Part shown: positions 14,061 to 20,973 of the stretch, in pieces
How the letters are laid out: every line of letters starts with the position of its first letter
Numbering within the stretch: position 1 is the first letter of the stretch
DNA from: a virus
Direction: 5' to 3' (one strand)
Length of the DNA: 20,973 nt
IMG/VR virus record: IMGVR_UViG_3300020430_000111
Span: 1-20,973 of that record
Program-made: the position numbers and the translations under genes
The notes under the pieces: generated by a model
The model's input: the letters and a program-made list of their open reading frames with translations, nothing else
What the model was told of the DNA's origin: nothing
Database searches by the model: none

Positions 14061-16985
14061 TTAATCATCGAAAGAAGCACCTGTTGGCATGATATTGAAA
14101 TCAATCGCAATGTACTCAATCGCTCTGGCAGGCTTAAGCATGATCTTCGCATATAGAATGTTCTGATCAATCAAGTCTGGCGTAGTGGTGGTTTCATCAA
14201 GAATTAGTCGATATTCAGTGAGTCCAAACTGTGCTTTTACGCCAGCCAAGATGGGATCCACAAGGCTCTTGAAGCGGTTCCAAGTAGATTCGACGTTCTG
14301 GTCAAACAGGACTTGGGTAGAAGCTCTAGAGACTTCCTTCTTGAGGTAAATCATCAGGCGACGTACGTTAACTCGGTCAAGGGCGCTGGGCTGGGCCTGA
14401 AGCGTCTTTTGTCCGAAGATTACTAGCCCCTCATTAGGGAACTTAGCAATTGGGTTGACATTGTTCTCATAGAGTGAGTCACGATCCTTACGGGACAGTC
14501 TCTGACGGGCGGAAATAACAGGAATTCCTGCTGCACCGTCTGTTAGACCGCCGCGGTTGAATCCTGCAGGGGCGAACCAGACTGCGCTCGCGGCTTCAGA
14601 GGAAGCCAACGTGCCGAGGGCAACGACAGAAGGCGGAACCCACACGTTGGTGCTTCGGGCTTCGTCCAAAATCTGAACCCAGGGGTAGTATGTTGCACCG
14701 TAACTCGTGTTAAGCCTGCGGCTCTTCATATTTGCTACTGCTGTAGATACTGAACCTCTTCTGTTCTGGGCGCTGTCTCTGGACTCCGTACGAGGAGTGT
14801 AGTCGCCGTCAGCTACATCGATAATTGCCAAGGCATCACCGCGCTCTTCGCAGACTTCCATAGCATAGTTTGTTAGGCCTGCGGCGCGGAGGCCGGGCAC
14901 TGACAGAAGGTTCATCTCAATGAACTCAGGATCTGCGACAGAAGTGATTGCTCTGTGAAGACTGTTGTAAGCATAGTTGTTGTACTGTGATGCTCCTGCT
15001 ACCTTCACAATCTCGTTGTTGAAAGGCTCCATCTCGGTAATGTTGACACCATCGTGGCCACCGTGGAAGACAGTAGTGAAGCGGTCATAGCCCAAGTCAA
15101 GGGTTGCACTGAATGAGTTGAGTGCTGAGTATGAATCTCCAGAAATGCGGGATCCTGACACATAGTTCATGCAGCCAAGTGCTGTATCATATGCTAGATC
15201 ATCCATGGAGAACATGTATGAGTGCTCGAATCCAGGCTTTGGATCCCAAGAGTTCGCACTTGTTGACTCATCAATTGGAAGCAAGTAATCTACTACACTC
15301 TCATCATGTCTACTAGACGTTCTGCTTCGATTCGTGTTAACACCGAAGTATGCGTCAGTCTGGTCGGAAAGACCAGCGTCAAGAGACGAGGAAACCATGA
15401 GAAGGGCAGGGAATCGCAGTGAGCCAGAGAATGCTCCGTCTACTCCCAGCACGTTTCCGAGGGCGACATGCTTTGCTTGTGGAATCGCGTTTGCTCCAAT
15501 GAAGTACGCGCCAACATGAGCGGGTCCAACGGCGTTGGTGGTGGCGTCGTCGTCTAGTGCGGTTGAGCCTGCAGAATCTCCGCCGGCTACGGCAGGGCCG
15601 TGGCCCGGGATAAACTTAATCGGCTTGGGCGCCGGGGGTCCGAGAACTCCGAAGGGAATCAGCGAAGGCTCCACGGAACCATTGTGTGTGGCATCATCCA
15701 TTTCAACCCGAATGTGCGTAGAGTTATTTGGATGATCTCCGTACTCTCTAAAGCGGGCTTCAGAATCACTCCATTCCAGATACATATCACCAATCTTCTT
15801 GGCGATGTAATCAGGAGAGTCAGGGTCAATATTACATCCTGTGAATCTTTCAACTACCAGCACTTTGTTGTCCGTATCTGAGAGGGACCGCAGCACGACT
15901 GAGAATGAGCCGTAAGGGTAAATATCTGGGTTGCTGGGGGCCTTAATGTCTTCGATGGAGACCTTGAAGCGTCTCTGCGTGGAGGCACCACCCTCTAGAC
16001 CAACAAGCCTAAATAGCTTTTGTGCGCTGGTTGCACGGAAAGCCGTGTTAACACCCATATCTTGACCGATAAACCAACCTGTTTTACCGTTCTGGTATGC
16101 CAGTTCCTGATCGTGGAATCCAACTGACCCCTTCTTAAGGCCAACGATTGCGGCGAGGGTGTGATCCACACCAGAACCAGTGATTGTTGTCTCAACCATT
16201 TGATCGTAGGTCTGACCAAGCCAATACTTTTCTATATCGTCTGCTTTCGTAAATCTGCTGTTGATTTTCTGCGGATTTGTATTAAAGACCTTGCGAATAT
16301 AAATATCCGAGTCTCTATCAAAGTTGAAGGAGGTTTCTTTTACTACAGCGTTGCTAGCATCTCTAATAATTGCACGGCACTCATGAGTAGCGGCATTGGT
16401 CGTTCTCATGAGAGCAGCAGAAGAAGTAACTGCGGTGCCACCAACGCCATTTCGGCGGGTACCCTTGAGAACGATGCTGCCCTCTTCTAGATACCAGACT
16501 GCGGCGAGTGTTCCACTAACGAATCCGGTGACAGTTTGGGAGACCGATGCAGAATCAAACAAGACAAGGCCATAGGCTCCACCATTGGTCTCGTGGGACT
16601 CGGTCTGGTTTTTTGATGTTGTCCAGCCTGCAGTAGCGCCGGCGTCTGCGGTCTTGTTGGCATTGTGCGTGCCTAGGAGTCGAACATAGTTAACGGGACC
16701 TACGTTGGCGGCGAGGTATGCTTGTGCAGCATATGCACCGTAAGTAGGGCCACCCAAGTTTCCGTGGCGCCAAAGATCTCCGCCCTTATAACCGCTAACG
16801 GGGTTTCCGAACGTGCGGACAAAATCTCCAAAAGATTCTACCCTGATGGGGCGCATTGCCGGACCGAAGGGGGCACGACCAATAATTACGGGGCCTACCA
16901 AAGGTGCGGCTGGCTCTCTGAAGGATCTATCGACCTCCTTAATAAAGATGCCGGGGGAGACGAATTTGAACTTCTTGACTGACAT
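14061..16985 (-). CDS. 18: Tail sheath protein, T4 gp18-like
   Basis: 974 aa. N-terminal FVSPGIFIKEVDRSFREP, then GPVIIGRAPFGPAMRPIRV and FGDFVRTFGNPVSG (about residues 8-65), is the standard gp18 opening. The C-terminal 131 residues (from about 844: NPIAKFPNEGLVIFGQKTL, ... VNVRRLMIYLKKEVSRAS) form the conserved domain that links subunits in the contractile sheath. T4 gp18 is 659 aa, so about 300 residues more lie in the middle, where surface domains are inserted in sheath proteins. A segment of that part is Gly/Ala/Asp-rich (PGHGPAVAGGDSAGSTALDD). AAGGAG stands 10 bases before the ATG. Confidence 0.95.
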   Translation of the reverse strand: MSVKKFKFVSPGIFIKEVDRSFREPAAPLVGPVIIGRAPFGPAMRPIRVESFGDFVRTFGNPVSGYKGGDLWRHGNLGGPTYGAYAAQAYLAANVGPVNYVRLLGTHNANKTADAGATAGWTTSKNQTESHETNGGAYGLVLFDSASVSQTVTGFVSGTLAAVWYLEEGSIVLKGTRRNGVGGTAVTSSAALMRTTNAATHECRAIIRDASNAVVKETSFNFDRDSDIYIRKVFNTNPQKINSRFTKADDIEKYWLGQTYDQMVETTITGSGVDHTLAAIVGLKKGSVGFHDQELAYQNGKTGWFIGQDMGVNTAFRATSAQKLFRLVGLEGGASTQRRFKVSIEDIKAPSNPDIYPYGSFSVVLRSLSDTDNKVLVVERFTGCNIDPDSPDYIAKKIGDMYLEWSDSEARFREYGDHPNNSTHIRVEMDDATHNGSVEPSLIPFGVLGPPAPKPIKFIPGHGPAVAGGDSAGSTALDDDATTNAVGPAHVGAYFIGANAIPQAKHVALGNVLGVDGAFSGSLRFPALLMVSSSLDAGLSDQTDAYFGVNTNRSRTSSRHDESVVDYLLPIDESTSANSWDPKPGFEHSYMFSMDDLAYDTALGCMNYVSGSRISGDSYSALNSFSATLDLGYDRFTTVFHGGHDGVNITEMEPFNNEIVKVAGASQYNNYAYNSLHRAITSVADPEFIEMNLLSVPGLRAAGLTNYAMEVCEERGDALAIIDVADGDYTPRTESRDSAQNRRGSVSTAVANMKSRRLNTSYGATYYPWVQILDEARSTNVWVPPSVVALGTLASSEAASAVWFAPAGFNRGGLTDGAAGIPVISARQRLSRKDRDSLYENNVNPIAKFPNEGLVIFGQKTLQAQPSALDRVNVRRLMIYLKKEVSRASTQVLFDQNVESTWNRFKSLVDPILAGVKAQFGLTEYRLILDETTTTPDLIDQNILYAKIMLKPARAIEYIAIDFNIMPTGASFDD

Positions 16986-17057
16986 ATTTTTTAAACTCCT
17001 TAAAAACTTTTAAATTTTGCAAATGCTCTTTTGCATATGTTGAGCCTTATCGTATAG

Positions 17058-17065
17058 TAAATAGT
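17058..17065 (-). promoter_or_regulatory. Possible late promoter motif before the sheath gene
   Basis: GTTACTATTTA on the minus strand also stands before the 93-aa gene, and ACTATTTAT recurs before the 113-aa gene. It lies in the 103-base gap between gp15-like and sheath genes. The function is inferred from position only, and the strand is ambiguous because the reverse complement resembles the T4 late box. Confidence 0.35.
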
Positions 17066-17088
17066 AACGGTTTGACCCAATCTCCATT

Positions 17089-18021
17089 TTACTCTTTATA
17101 AAATTGCCCGTTGTTTTTATCGGGATGTTCTTCCTCAACAATAACTCGCTCGCGGGGCAATCGTACTTTGACAAGGTTTTCTTTTTTCGCAATGAGGGGG
17201 CCCTGCTGGTTGTGCCCTTGTCCCACTAAATATGCTAATACACGAATATCAAATTTGGTTTCGTAAGTTCTCTCCTCTTCTGACATATCGGAGACGTTAT
17301 TGTTTGTAGAATATTCAGTTGGCAAGAAGGCCTCATAAAAGTGCCCATCATGATTAATTTCCATGATGTTCCAGTGACCTGTCCGTGTAAGGAACGGGGT
17401 CAATAGATCATTTAGGTGCTGTTGATACTGTGCACGCAGTACAATTGAGTAAGTCACATTCACATACACGGGAATTGGTGTAGTATACGTTTCATACACA
17501 ATCTCTTTATTTTCAGCAGGATGGTACGGCTCACCAATGCCCGTCTGGGCCCCGATCACACCATTTTTAGAGTCCCACTGGCGGGCGTTATTCGACGCGG
17601 CGAATAAAGATGTCCTGTCTTGCTTTATCTTTCTTGCCACGACCCACTCCCCACCATTCACGCCGTCAAGAGGGGCAAGAGTTGCTACAATTGTTCCATG
17701 CTGGCGAGGATCCTTTGTAACCGAAGTCTTTTCGACTGTGATAATCGGCATTTTGATGTGTCCCTCAGAATCTCTCAAATCTTTGTCATTTTTGATCTGA
17801 AATGTCCTCTCTGCAGAGTTCCAGATCACCGGCACCTTTGCTGCCTCCTGATCGGCCTTGGTAAAGTGAATATTTAGCACCTCATCGATAAATTCGAATA
17901 ATGCACGGTCGACCGTTTCTAGTGTAGAGGGGGTCATAAACAAGTCAATTGTTTCTTGTTCGTTTTTAGTGTTATTTCTAACAGGTTTGGCGCGAGTTGG
18001 CCTAACAATCTTAACTGCCAT
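17089..18021 (-). CDS. 15: Tail terminator / sheath stabiliser, T4 gp15-like
   Basis: 310 aa (T4 gp15 is 272). FMTPSTLETVDRALFEFIDE, then VPVIWNSAERTFQIKNDKDL, IKMPIITVEKTSV and a late VYVNVTYSIVLRAQYQQHLN followed by an ETKFDIRVLAYLVG strand match the layout of gp15-type proteins. In T4, gp15 forms the hexameric ring capping the tail and binding the neck. I chose the ATG at 18021 because AAAGGGGG lies 6 bases upstream. The frame stays open to 18138, but that would overlap the previous gene by over 120 bases. It starts inside the end of the gp14-like gene (11-base overlap). The C-terminal tail is charged (EEEHPDKNNGQFYKE). Confidence 0.75.
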   Translation of the reverse strand: MAVKIVRPTRAKPVRNNTKNEQETIDLFMTPSTLETVDRALFEFIDEVLNIHFTKADQEAAKVPVIWNSAERTFQIKNDKDLRDSEGHIKMPIITVEKTSVTKDPRQHGTIVATLAPLDGVNGGEWVVARKIKQDRTSLFAASNNARQWDSKNGVIGAQTGIGEPYHPAENKEIVYETYTTPIPVYVNVTYSIVLRAQYQQHLNDLLTPFLTRTGHWNIMEINHDGHFYEAFLPTEYSTNNNVSDMSEEERTYETKFDIRVLAYLVGQGHNQQGPLIAKKENLVKVRLPRERVIVEEEHPDKNNGQFYKE

Positions 18022-18508
18022 CGAATACCCCCTTTCTTGCCTTAATACACTTGGCAACGATCTCAAATCTGTGCTCAATCTGACCAAATAGCTGCTGGGG
18101 TTCTTCCAAGGCCACGATTTCATAATGCAGGTTGCCATATAAAACGAAATCGCCTTCTCTTACATAAAGATCTTGATCTTCTGTCAATCTTCGCTTGTGA
18201 AAGTGTACAACAATCCCCGCTTCCTTGTCCAGGCCAACACCAGATGTATATTTGGTCTTAATTCCCTCAAACTCTACTAAAGCATGCACCCTAACTGGCG
18301 GCAAAAAGGTTTTTCTCATGGCTTCGCCATACAGATCATGAAAGTCGGTATGTTCAATATCAATAGGATAGTAAACAATGGTCTGGCCGATGACCCTTTC
18401 AATAAGCTCATCGTTTACCTGCTTTACTAGATCTCGCTCAGGCTGTCCGGTGAACAAGGGTGGGGGCGGAGCGTCGGGTTGTGACCATTTATTGTTTTCA
18501 TCGGACAT
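18011..18508 (-). CDS. 14: Neck protein, gp14-like (head-tail connector)
   Basis: 165 aa. After a Pro-rich start (SQPDAPPPPLFTG) comes ERDLVKQVNDELIERVIGQT, then IEHTDFHDLYGEAMRKTFLP, VVHFHKRRLTEDQDLYVREG and a FEIVAKCIKARKG ending, a strongly conserved pattern in T4-like neck proteins as I remember them. T4 gp14 is 256 aa, so this is shorter. Position between gp13-like and gp15-like genes is the T4 gene order 13-14-15. The start lies 4 bases after the stop of gp13-like, a coupled arrangement. If not gp14 itself, it is another connector between portal and tail terminator. Confidence 0.72.
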   Translation of the reverse strand: MSDENNKWSQPDAPPPPLFTGQPERDLVKQVNDELIERVIGQTIVYYPIDIEHTDFHDLYGEAMRKTFLPPVRVHALVEFEGIKTKYTSGVGLDKEAGIVVHFHKRRLTEDQDLYVREGDFVLYGNLHYEIVALEEPQQLFGQIEHRFEIVAKCIKARKGVFDGS

Positions 18509-18512
18509 TTAT

Positions 18513-19766
18513 CTACCCCACATAGATCTTCATTGGAATTGAAGTATTAATCTTGCTAGCTGCATCGGCAATCTTGGCATCGTCTTCCATGATTGCAGTG
18601 TAAGTAAGCTGATCAAGCACTTCTTTCAATTCTGTTCTAAGCTTTTCTTGCTCCTCTTTGGCTTGTGACAACAATTCTGAGTGGTTTAGAGTCACGTTAT
18701 CGCCAGGAATCGGCAAAGTTGCAAATTTACCTCGAATTTGGCCCAAAGTCTCTTTAGATAAGGCCAAAGCAAAGCGACGGATCCACTGTTTTCCGATTGC
18801 ATTAATGTTTTCGTAAGGAACATTGTCAAACGGAATGGTGTTCATGTTGTTCACGCCCTCAATGCCACTCTTTCTGTCATCATACTCTTCAAATGGGTCT
18901 TTCTGCACTGTAAAGGACACCCACATTGTTCTGTGCGTCAGATCTGCTTGTGGGACAGGGTATAATCGCAGCTTATTGTTAATAATCTCATATGAATAAT
19001 GGGACGTTCTTGTGTAAATTGAGTCCTCATATGTCATAGCCTGCATCTTATTCTGCCAAGTTGGGATAATCTCAAATGTAGAGTCATCCGCGAACTGGCC
19101 ATAGGTGTTCATATTGCCAACGACGCTTACTCCGCCATAATATCCATAAAATCTCCACATTGCACGAGGAGAGATATAGTAAACACGTCGAATCTGGACT
19201 TTGTTGTTTCCTACAAGATTGTAAAAATCACTGGCGCTCTCATCTGCAGAAGCGGAAATGATTGTTTGTAAGTCATAATCTTGCACCCCGTTTTCCAAAG
19301 AAAAGCTAGCAGAGTATTCTGTAAGTGTGCCGCCTGTTGAGCCGGCTTCCGTAGAGATGGCATCTGCAACTCGTCGTGCATAGGCGAATTCAAATCGAGG
19401 AAACTTTAAGTTAATTCCTTCTGGGCCCGTTTTTAGGCTGCCGTCATGATCAAATGTGCCGGTTGTAGCACCCAAGACATCGGAAAGAACATTTTTAGCT
19501 TGGTGAGTGTTGATTAGGTATGAATACTCTAATACAGCCTCTTCATAGTTTGCGTAAACGTTTGAAGCTTTCAGCTCAATGTCTAAAACGTCACCGCCCA
19601 GCTTCTTATAGGTATACGCAACCTGCTCTGCGGCGCCGGACAGAAAGTCAGTATTGCTAGAATAAATGCCAAAAGGCAAAGCGGAAGCTACATCGCCTGC
19701 TGTGCCTGTAACTGGTAGTTTGGAAACGCTCGTGTTGCTTGACGGCGTTAAAGTGGGCTGGGCCAT
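18513..19766 (-). CDS. 13: Neck protein, T4 gp13-like
   Basis: 417 aa. The best segment is the C-terminal KQWIRRFALALSKETLGQIR, GKFATLPIPGDNVTLNHSEL and LLSQAKEEQEKLRTELKEVL (about residues 330-390), which matches gp13-type neck proteins with an amphipathic helix after a GDNV-like loop. In T4, gp13 (309 aa) with gp14 closes the filled head and receives the tail. Additional residues near the N-terminus are Thr/Ser-rich. ATG 19766 is preferred over GTG 19769 because AGGAGG stands 7 bases before it. A long hairpin lies immediately upstream. The gene begins the gp13-14-15 unit. Confidence 0.72.
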   Translation of the reverse strand: MAQPTLTPSSNTSVSKLPVTGTAGDVASALPFGIYSSNTDFLSGAAEQVAYTYKKLGGDVLDIELKASNVYANYEEAVLEYSYLINTHQAKNVLSDVLGATTGTFDHDGSLKTGPEGINLKFPRFEFAYARRVADAISTEAGSTGGTLTEYSASFSLENGVQDYDLQTIISASADESASDFYNLVGNNKVQIRRVYYISPRAMWRFYGYYGGVSVVGNMNTYGQFADDSTFEIIPTWQNKMQAMTYEDSIYTRTSHYSYEIINNKLRLYPVPQADLTHRTMWVSFTVQKDPFEEYDDRKSGIEGVNNMNTIPFDNVPYENINAIGKQWIRRFALALSKETLGQIRGKFATLPIPGDNVTLNHSELLSQAKEEQEKLRTELKEVLDQLTYTAIMEDDAKIADAASKINTSIPMKIYVG

Positions 19767-19779
19767 CACGGATCCTCCT

Positions 19780-19828
19780 AAGCATAAGTAGTACGAGAAA
19801 CAGGAAACAGGCCCGTTTTACTATGCTT
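19780..19828 (-). other. Long-stem hairpin before the gp13-like ribosome binding site
   Basis: AAGCATA(A)GTA at 19780-19790 pairs with TACTATGCTT at 19819-19828, ten base pairs with one bulged A, around a loop of about 28 bases holding a GAAACAG direct repeat. It starts inside the stop of the 93-aa gene and ends at the Shine-Dalgarno sequence of gp13-like, with no T tract. It could be an RNase processing site or a translational control element. Confidence 0.4.
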
Positions 19829-20102
19829 CAGAAGAATCGACCTTCTTAGTTGTTGTTCTACGAGTTTTGCTGGTCTTCTTTTTCGCTGAGTTTGCGCGTT
19901 TAACAGGAGCGGGCTCTTCTTCAGCTACAGCGGGAGTGGCGACAACGGGCTCAGGGGCAGGGGCAACCTCAACCTTTGTTGCCAATTCCTCAATTGCCTC
20001 GCTGTTGGAAGGCGCGGCAGCAGGGGCTCGGGTTCGGCCGAGATTTCTGGCTCTTGCTTTGAATTTATTTGGATGAGCGATTGCTCTACGTTTCTTTCCC
20101 AT
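19821..20102 (-). CDS. Small basic Lys/Ala/Pro-rich protein after the capsid gene
   Basis: 93 aa. Three parts are visible: a basic head (MGKKRRAIAHPNKFKARARN), an acidic Ala/Pro/Glu/Val middle (residues about 26-66, APAPEPVVATPAVAEEEPAP) and a Lys/Thr/Arg tail (KRANSAKKKTSKTRRTTTKK). It must be largely disordered. The MGKKRR start is common in small T4-like phage proteins of unknown function that lie near the capsid gene, as I recall. The tail resembles that of histone H1, which suggests binding of DNA or of the acidic capsid interior. The ATG at 20102 has AGGAG 8 bases upstream. The stop is the 3' arm of the hairpin next to it. Confidence 0.7.
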   Translation of the reverse strand: MGKKRRAIAHPNKFKARARNLGRTRAPAAAPSNSEAIEELATKVEVAPAPEPVVATPAVAEEEPAPVKRANSAKKKTSKTRRTTTKKVDSSEA

Positions 20103-20130
20103 GGTATGTTCTCCTAAAGTGGGTCTTTTT

Positions 20131-20139
20131 ATAAATAGT
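20131..20139 (-). promoter_or_regulatory. Possible late promoter motif before the 93-aa gene
   Basis: Minus strand GGTTACTATTTATAAAAAG lies 28 bases before the ATG and after the capsid terminator, where a new start is needed. ACTATTTAT recurs near 12173. Read on the plus strand it is TATAAATA, the T4 late box, but that would point away from the gene, so orientation is unresolved. Confidence 0.4.
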
Positions 20140-20211
20140 AACCTTTTTTTAAAAAACGAAAAATCTCAAAAATTTGCTGGCGGTATTTTTTGGCCTACCT
20201 CAAAAAGAAAA

Positions 20212-20236
20212 CCCCCTCTCCACTTGGAAGAGGGGG
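20212..20236 (-). terminator. Intrinsic terminator after the major capsid gene
   Basis: CCCCCTCT (20212-20219) pairs with AGAGGGGG (20229-20236) around a 9-base loop. On the minus strand the stem is followed by TTTTCTTTTTG. It lies 33 bases past the capsid stop codon and should end most capsid transcripts, as expected for the most heavily expressed late gene. Confidence 0.9.
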
Positions 20237-20268
20237 CTTAACTTTTTACCCGTTAGGTTGTTCTAGGC

Positions 20269-20973
20269 TTACGCTCCAGATTCTCCAACCATGCCGCGGC
20301 AGATGACGAGTCCGTACATATCAGGACGCACCATCTTCTTGGCGTAACGAGTCATCACGCCCTTACGAGGCACGAAGTCCTCGGGTCCAAAGATGGTGGG
20401 AGTGACCTGCAGCGGGACGTAAGGAGCGTATACATATCCACTTTCGAGGAATGAACCGCCTCTACGGCCAACAAGGATCACCTGACGTGGGAAGTAAGGG
20501 TCAACGTGGACATCAAACTTCTTGCTCAGGGCTCCAACCTTGACAGCACCAACGGTACCACGCTCGTCGTCAGCAGTGACGGAAGCACGGAAGCCAGCGG
20601 TGAACTCAAGAATGTTCGCAACTTCAGGGGAGCAAACGATGAAGTTTGCACCACCGCGAAGCGTCTTGCGGTGAATCTGAGCAGAAACGTCGTTAATGGT
20701 CTCGACAAGAGTCTCGTACCACTCGGACACTGTACCGGTGAAGTCAGGGGCAGCTGTATTAGCACCAACCTCTAGGCCAGTCTCACGGTTGAGGAACATA
20801 CCGGGGGAACGGGCCCAGTAGTATGTTGCAGCGGTGGCACCGCGAACCAAGTCAGCAAGGATCTCGCGATCAATCTCAAGAGCAATCTGCTCGGAGAGAA
20901 TGCTGGTAAGCTCGACCTCGGCGTCAAGGTTGTGATAGGCGTTAAGATCCTGTCCCAACTCTGGCGTCCACTT
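20269..20973 (-). CDS. 23: Major capsid protein, T4 gp23-like (C-terminal 234 aa, 5' end outside window)
   Basis: The frame is open to the window edge: the first codons read K-W-T-P-E-L-G-Q-D-L, then NAYHNLDAEVELTSIL and EQIALEIDREILADLVRG, a pattern typical of gp23-type capsid proteins. The end TRYAKKMVRPDMYGLVICRG is also characteristic. The N-terminal half, with the prohead protease site, is not in the window. No start codon should be set inside this piece. A strong terminator follows. Hexamers of this protein form the icosahedral shell. T4 gp23 is 521 aa, so a little less than half is present. Confidence 0.93.
   Translation of the reverse strand, partial: KWTPELGQDLNAYHNLDAEVELTSILSEQIALEIDREILADLVRGATAATYYWARSPGMFLNRETGLEVGANTAAPDFTGTVSEWYETLVETINDVSAQIHRKTLRGGANFIVCSPEVANILEFTAGFRASVTADDERGTVGAVKVGALSKKFDVHVDPYFPRQVILVGRRGGSFLESGYVYAPYVPLQVTPTIFGPEDFVPRKGVMTRYAKKMVRPDMYGLVICRGMVGESGA

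Noticed and set aside
15659-15853. Minus-strand 64-codon frame inside the sheath gene
   Set aside because: It lies in an alternative frame of the sheath gene, with no start signal and no recognisable product.
18022-18138. A 39-codon upstream extension of the gp15-like gene
   Set aside because: It overlaps the gp14-like gene, has no ribosome binding site, and the ATG at 18021 has AAAGGGGG at good distance.
20956-20958. TTG as a start for the capsid gene
   Set aside because: The frame continues upstream as KWTPE, conserved in gp23, to the window edge. It is an internal codon.
1-20973. tRNA genes, CRISPR arrays, insertion sequences, attachment sites, replication origin
   Set aside because: I looked for cloverleaf, repeat-spacer, transposase and terminal inverted repeat patterns and saw none. 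Coding density leaves few gaps, none over 300 bases.

Overview
The window looks like the genome of a tailed bacteriophage with a contractile tail, of the T4-like (T4-superfamily myovirus) structural type. All 17 supported genes lie on the minus strand, so transcription runs from high to low coordinates. The organism call rests on recognisable relatives of T4 gp23 (major capsid), gp13, gp14 and gp15 (neck and tail terminator), gp18 (sheath), gp19 (tube), gp26 (hub assembly), a tape measure, gp53-type LysM baseplate protein and gp32 (ssDNA-binding protein). The host cannot be told from the sequence. The phage is not a close T4 relative: its DNA polymerase is a short family A enzyme, where T4 uses family B, and the terminase genes that T4 carries between gp15 and gp18 are absent here.

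Layout in transcription order. (1) 20973-20103: the 3' part of the major capsid gene, a strong terminator, then a motif that may be a late promoter. (2) 20102-17089: a small basic protein and the neck genes gp13-like, gp14-like and gp15-like. (3) 16985-13387: tail sheath and tail tube. (4) 13336-12277: a gp26-like protein with two CxxC knuckles, overlapped in another frame by a 77-aa gene. Position and a T7 run suggest a programmed-frameshift tail assembly chaperone pair. A terminator follows. (5) 12147-3287: a small unknown, the tape measure, a candidate tube-initiator or baseplate protein, a LysM gp53-like protein, a 1182-aa baseplate protein and a 427-aa unknown. (6) 3279-81: a replication-type cassette with its own sigma70-like promoter: truncated family A DNA polymerase, a divergent tubulin/FtsZ-like protein and a 94-aa small protein, then gp32 behind a second, very good sigma70-like promoter. 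The window ends at the ribosome binding site of another gene.

Functionally the first five blocks build capsid, neck, sheath, tube and baseplate, while block 6 handles DNA. The two points that most deserve attention are the tubulin/FtsZ-like protein translationally coupled to a minimal polymerase next to gp32, and the probable +1 (or -2) frameshift joining the gp26-like and 77-aa proteins.
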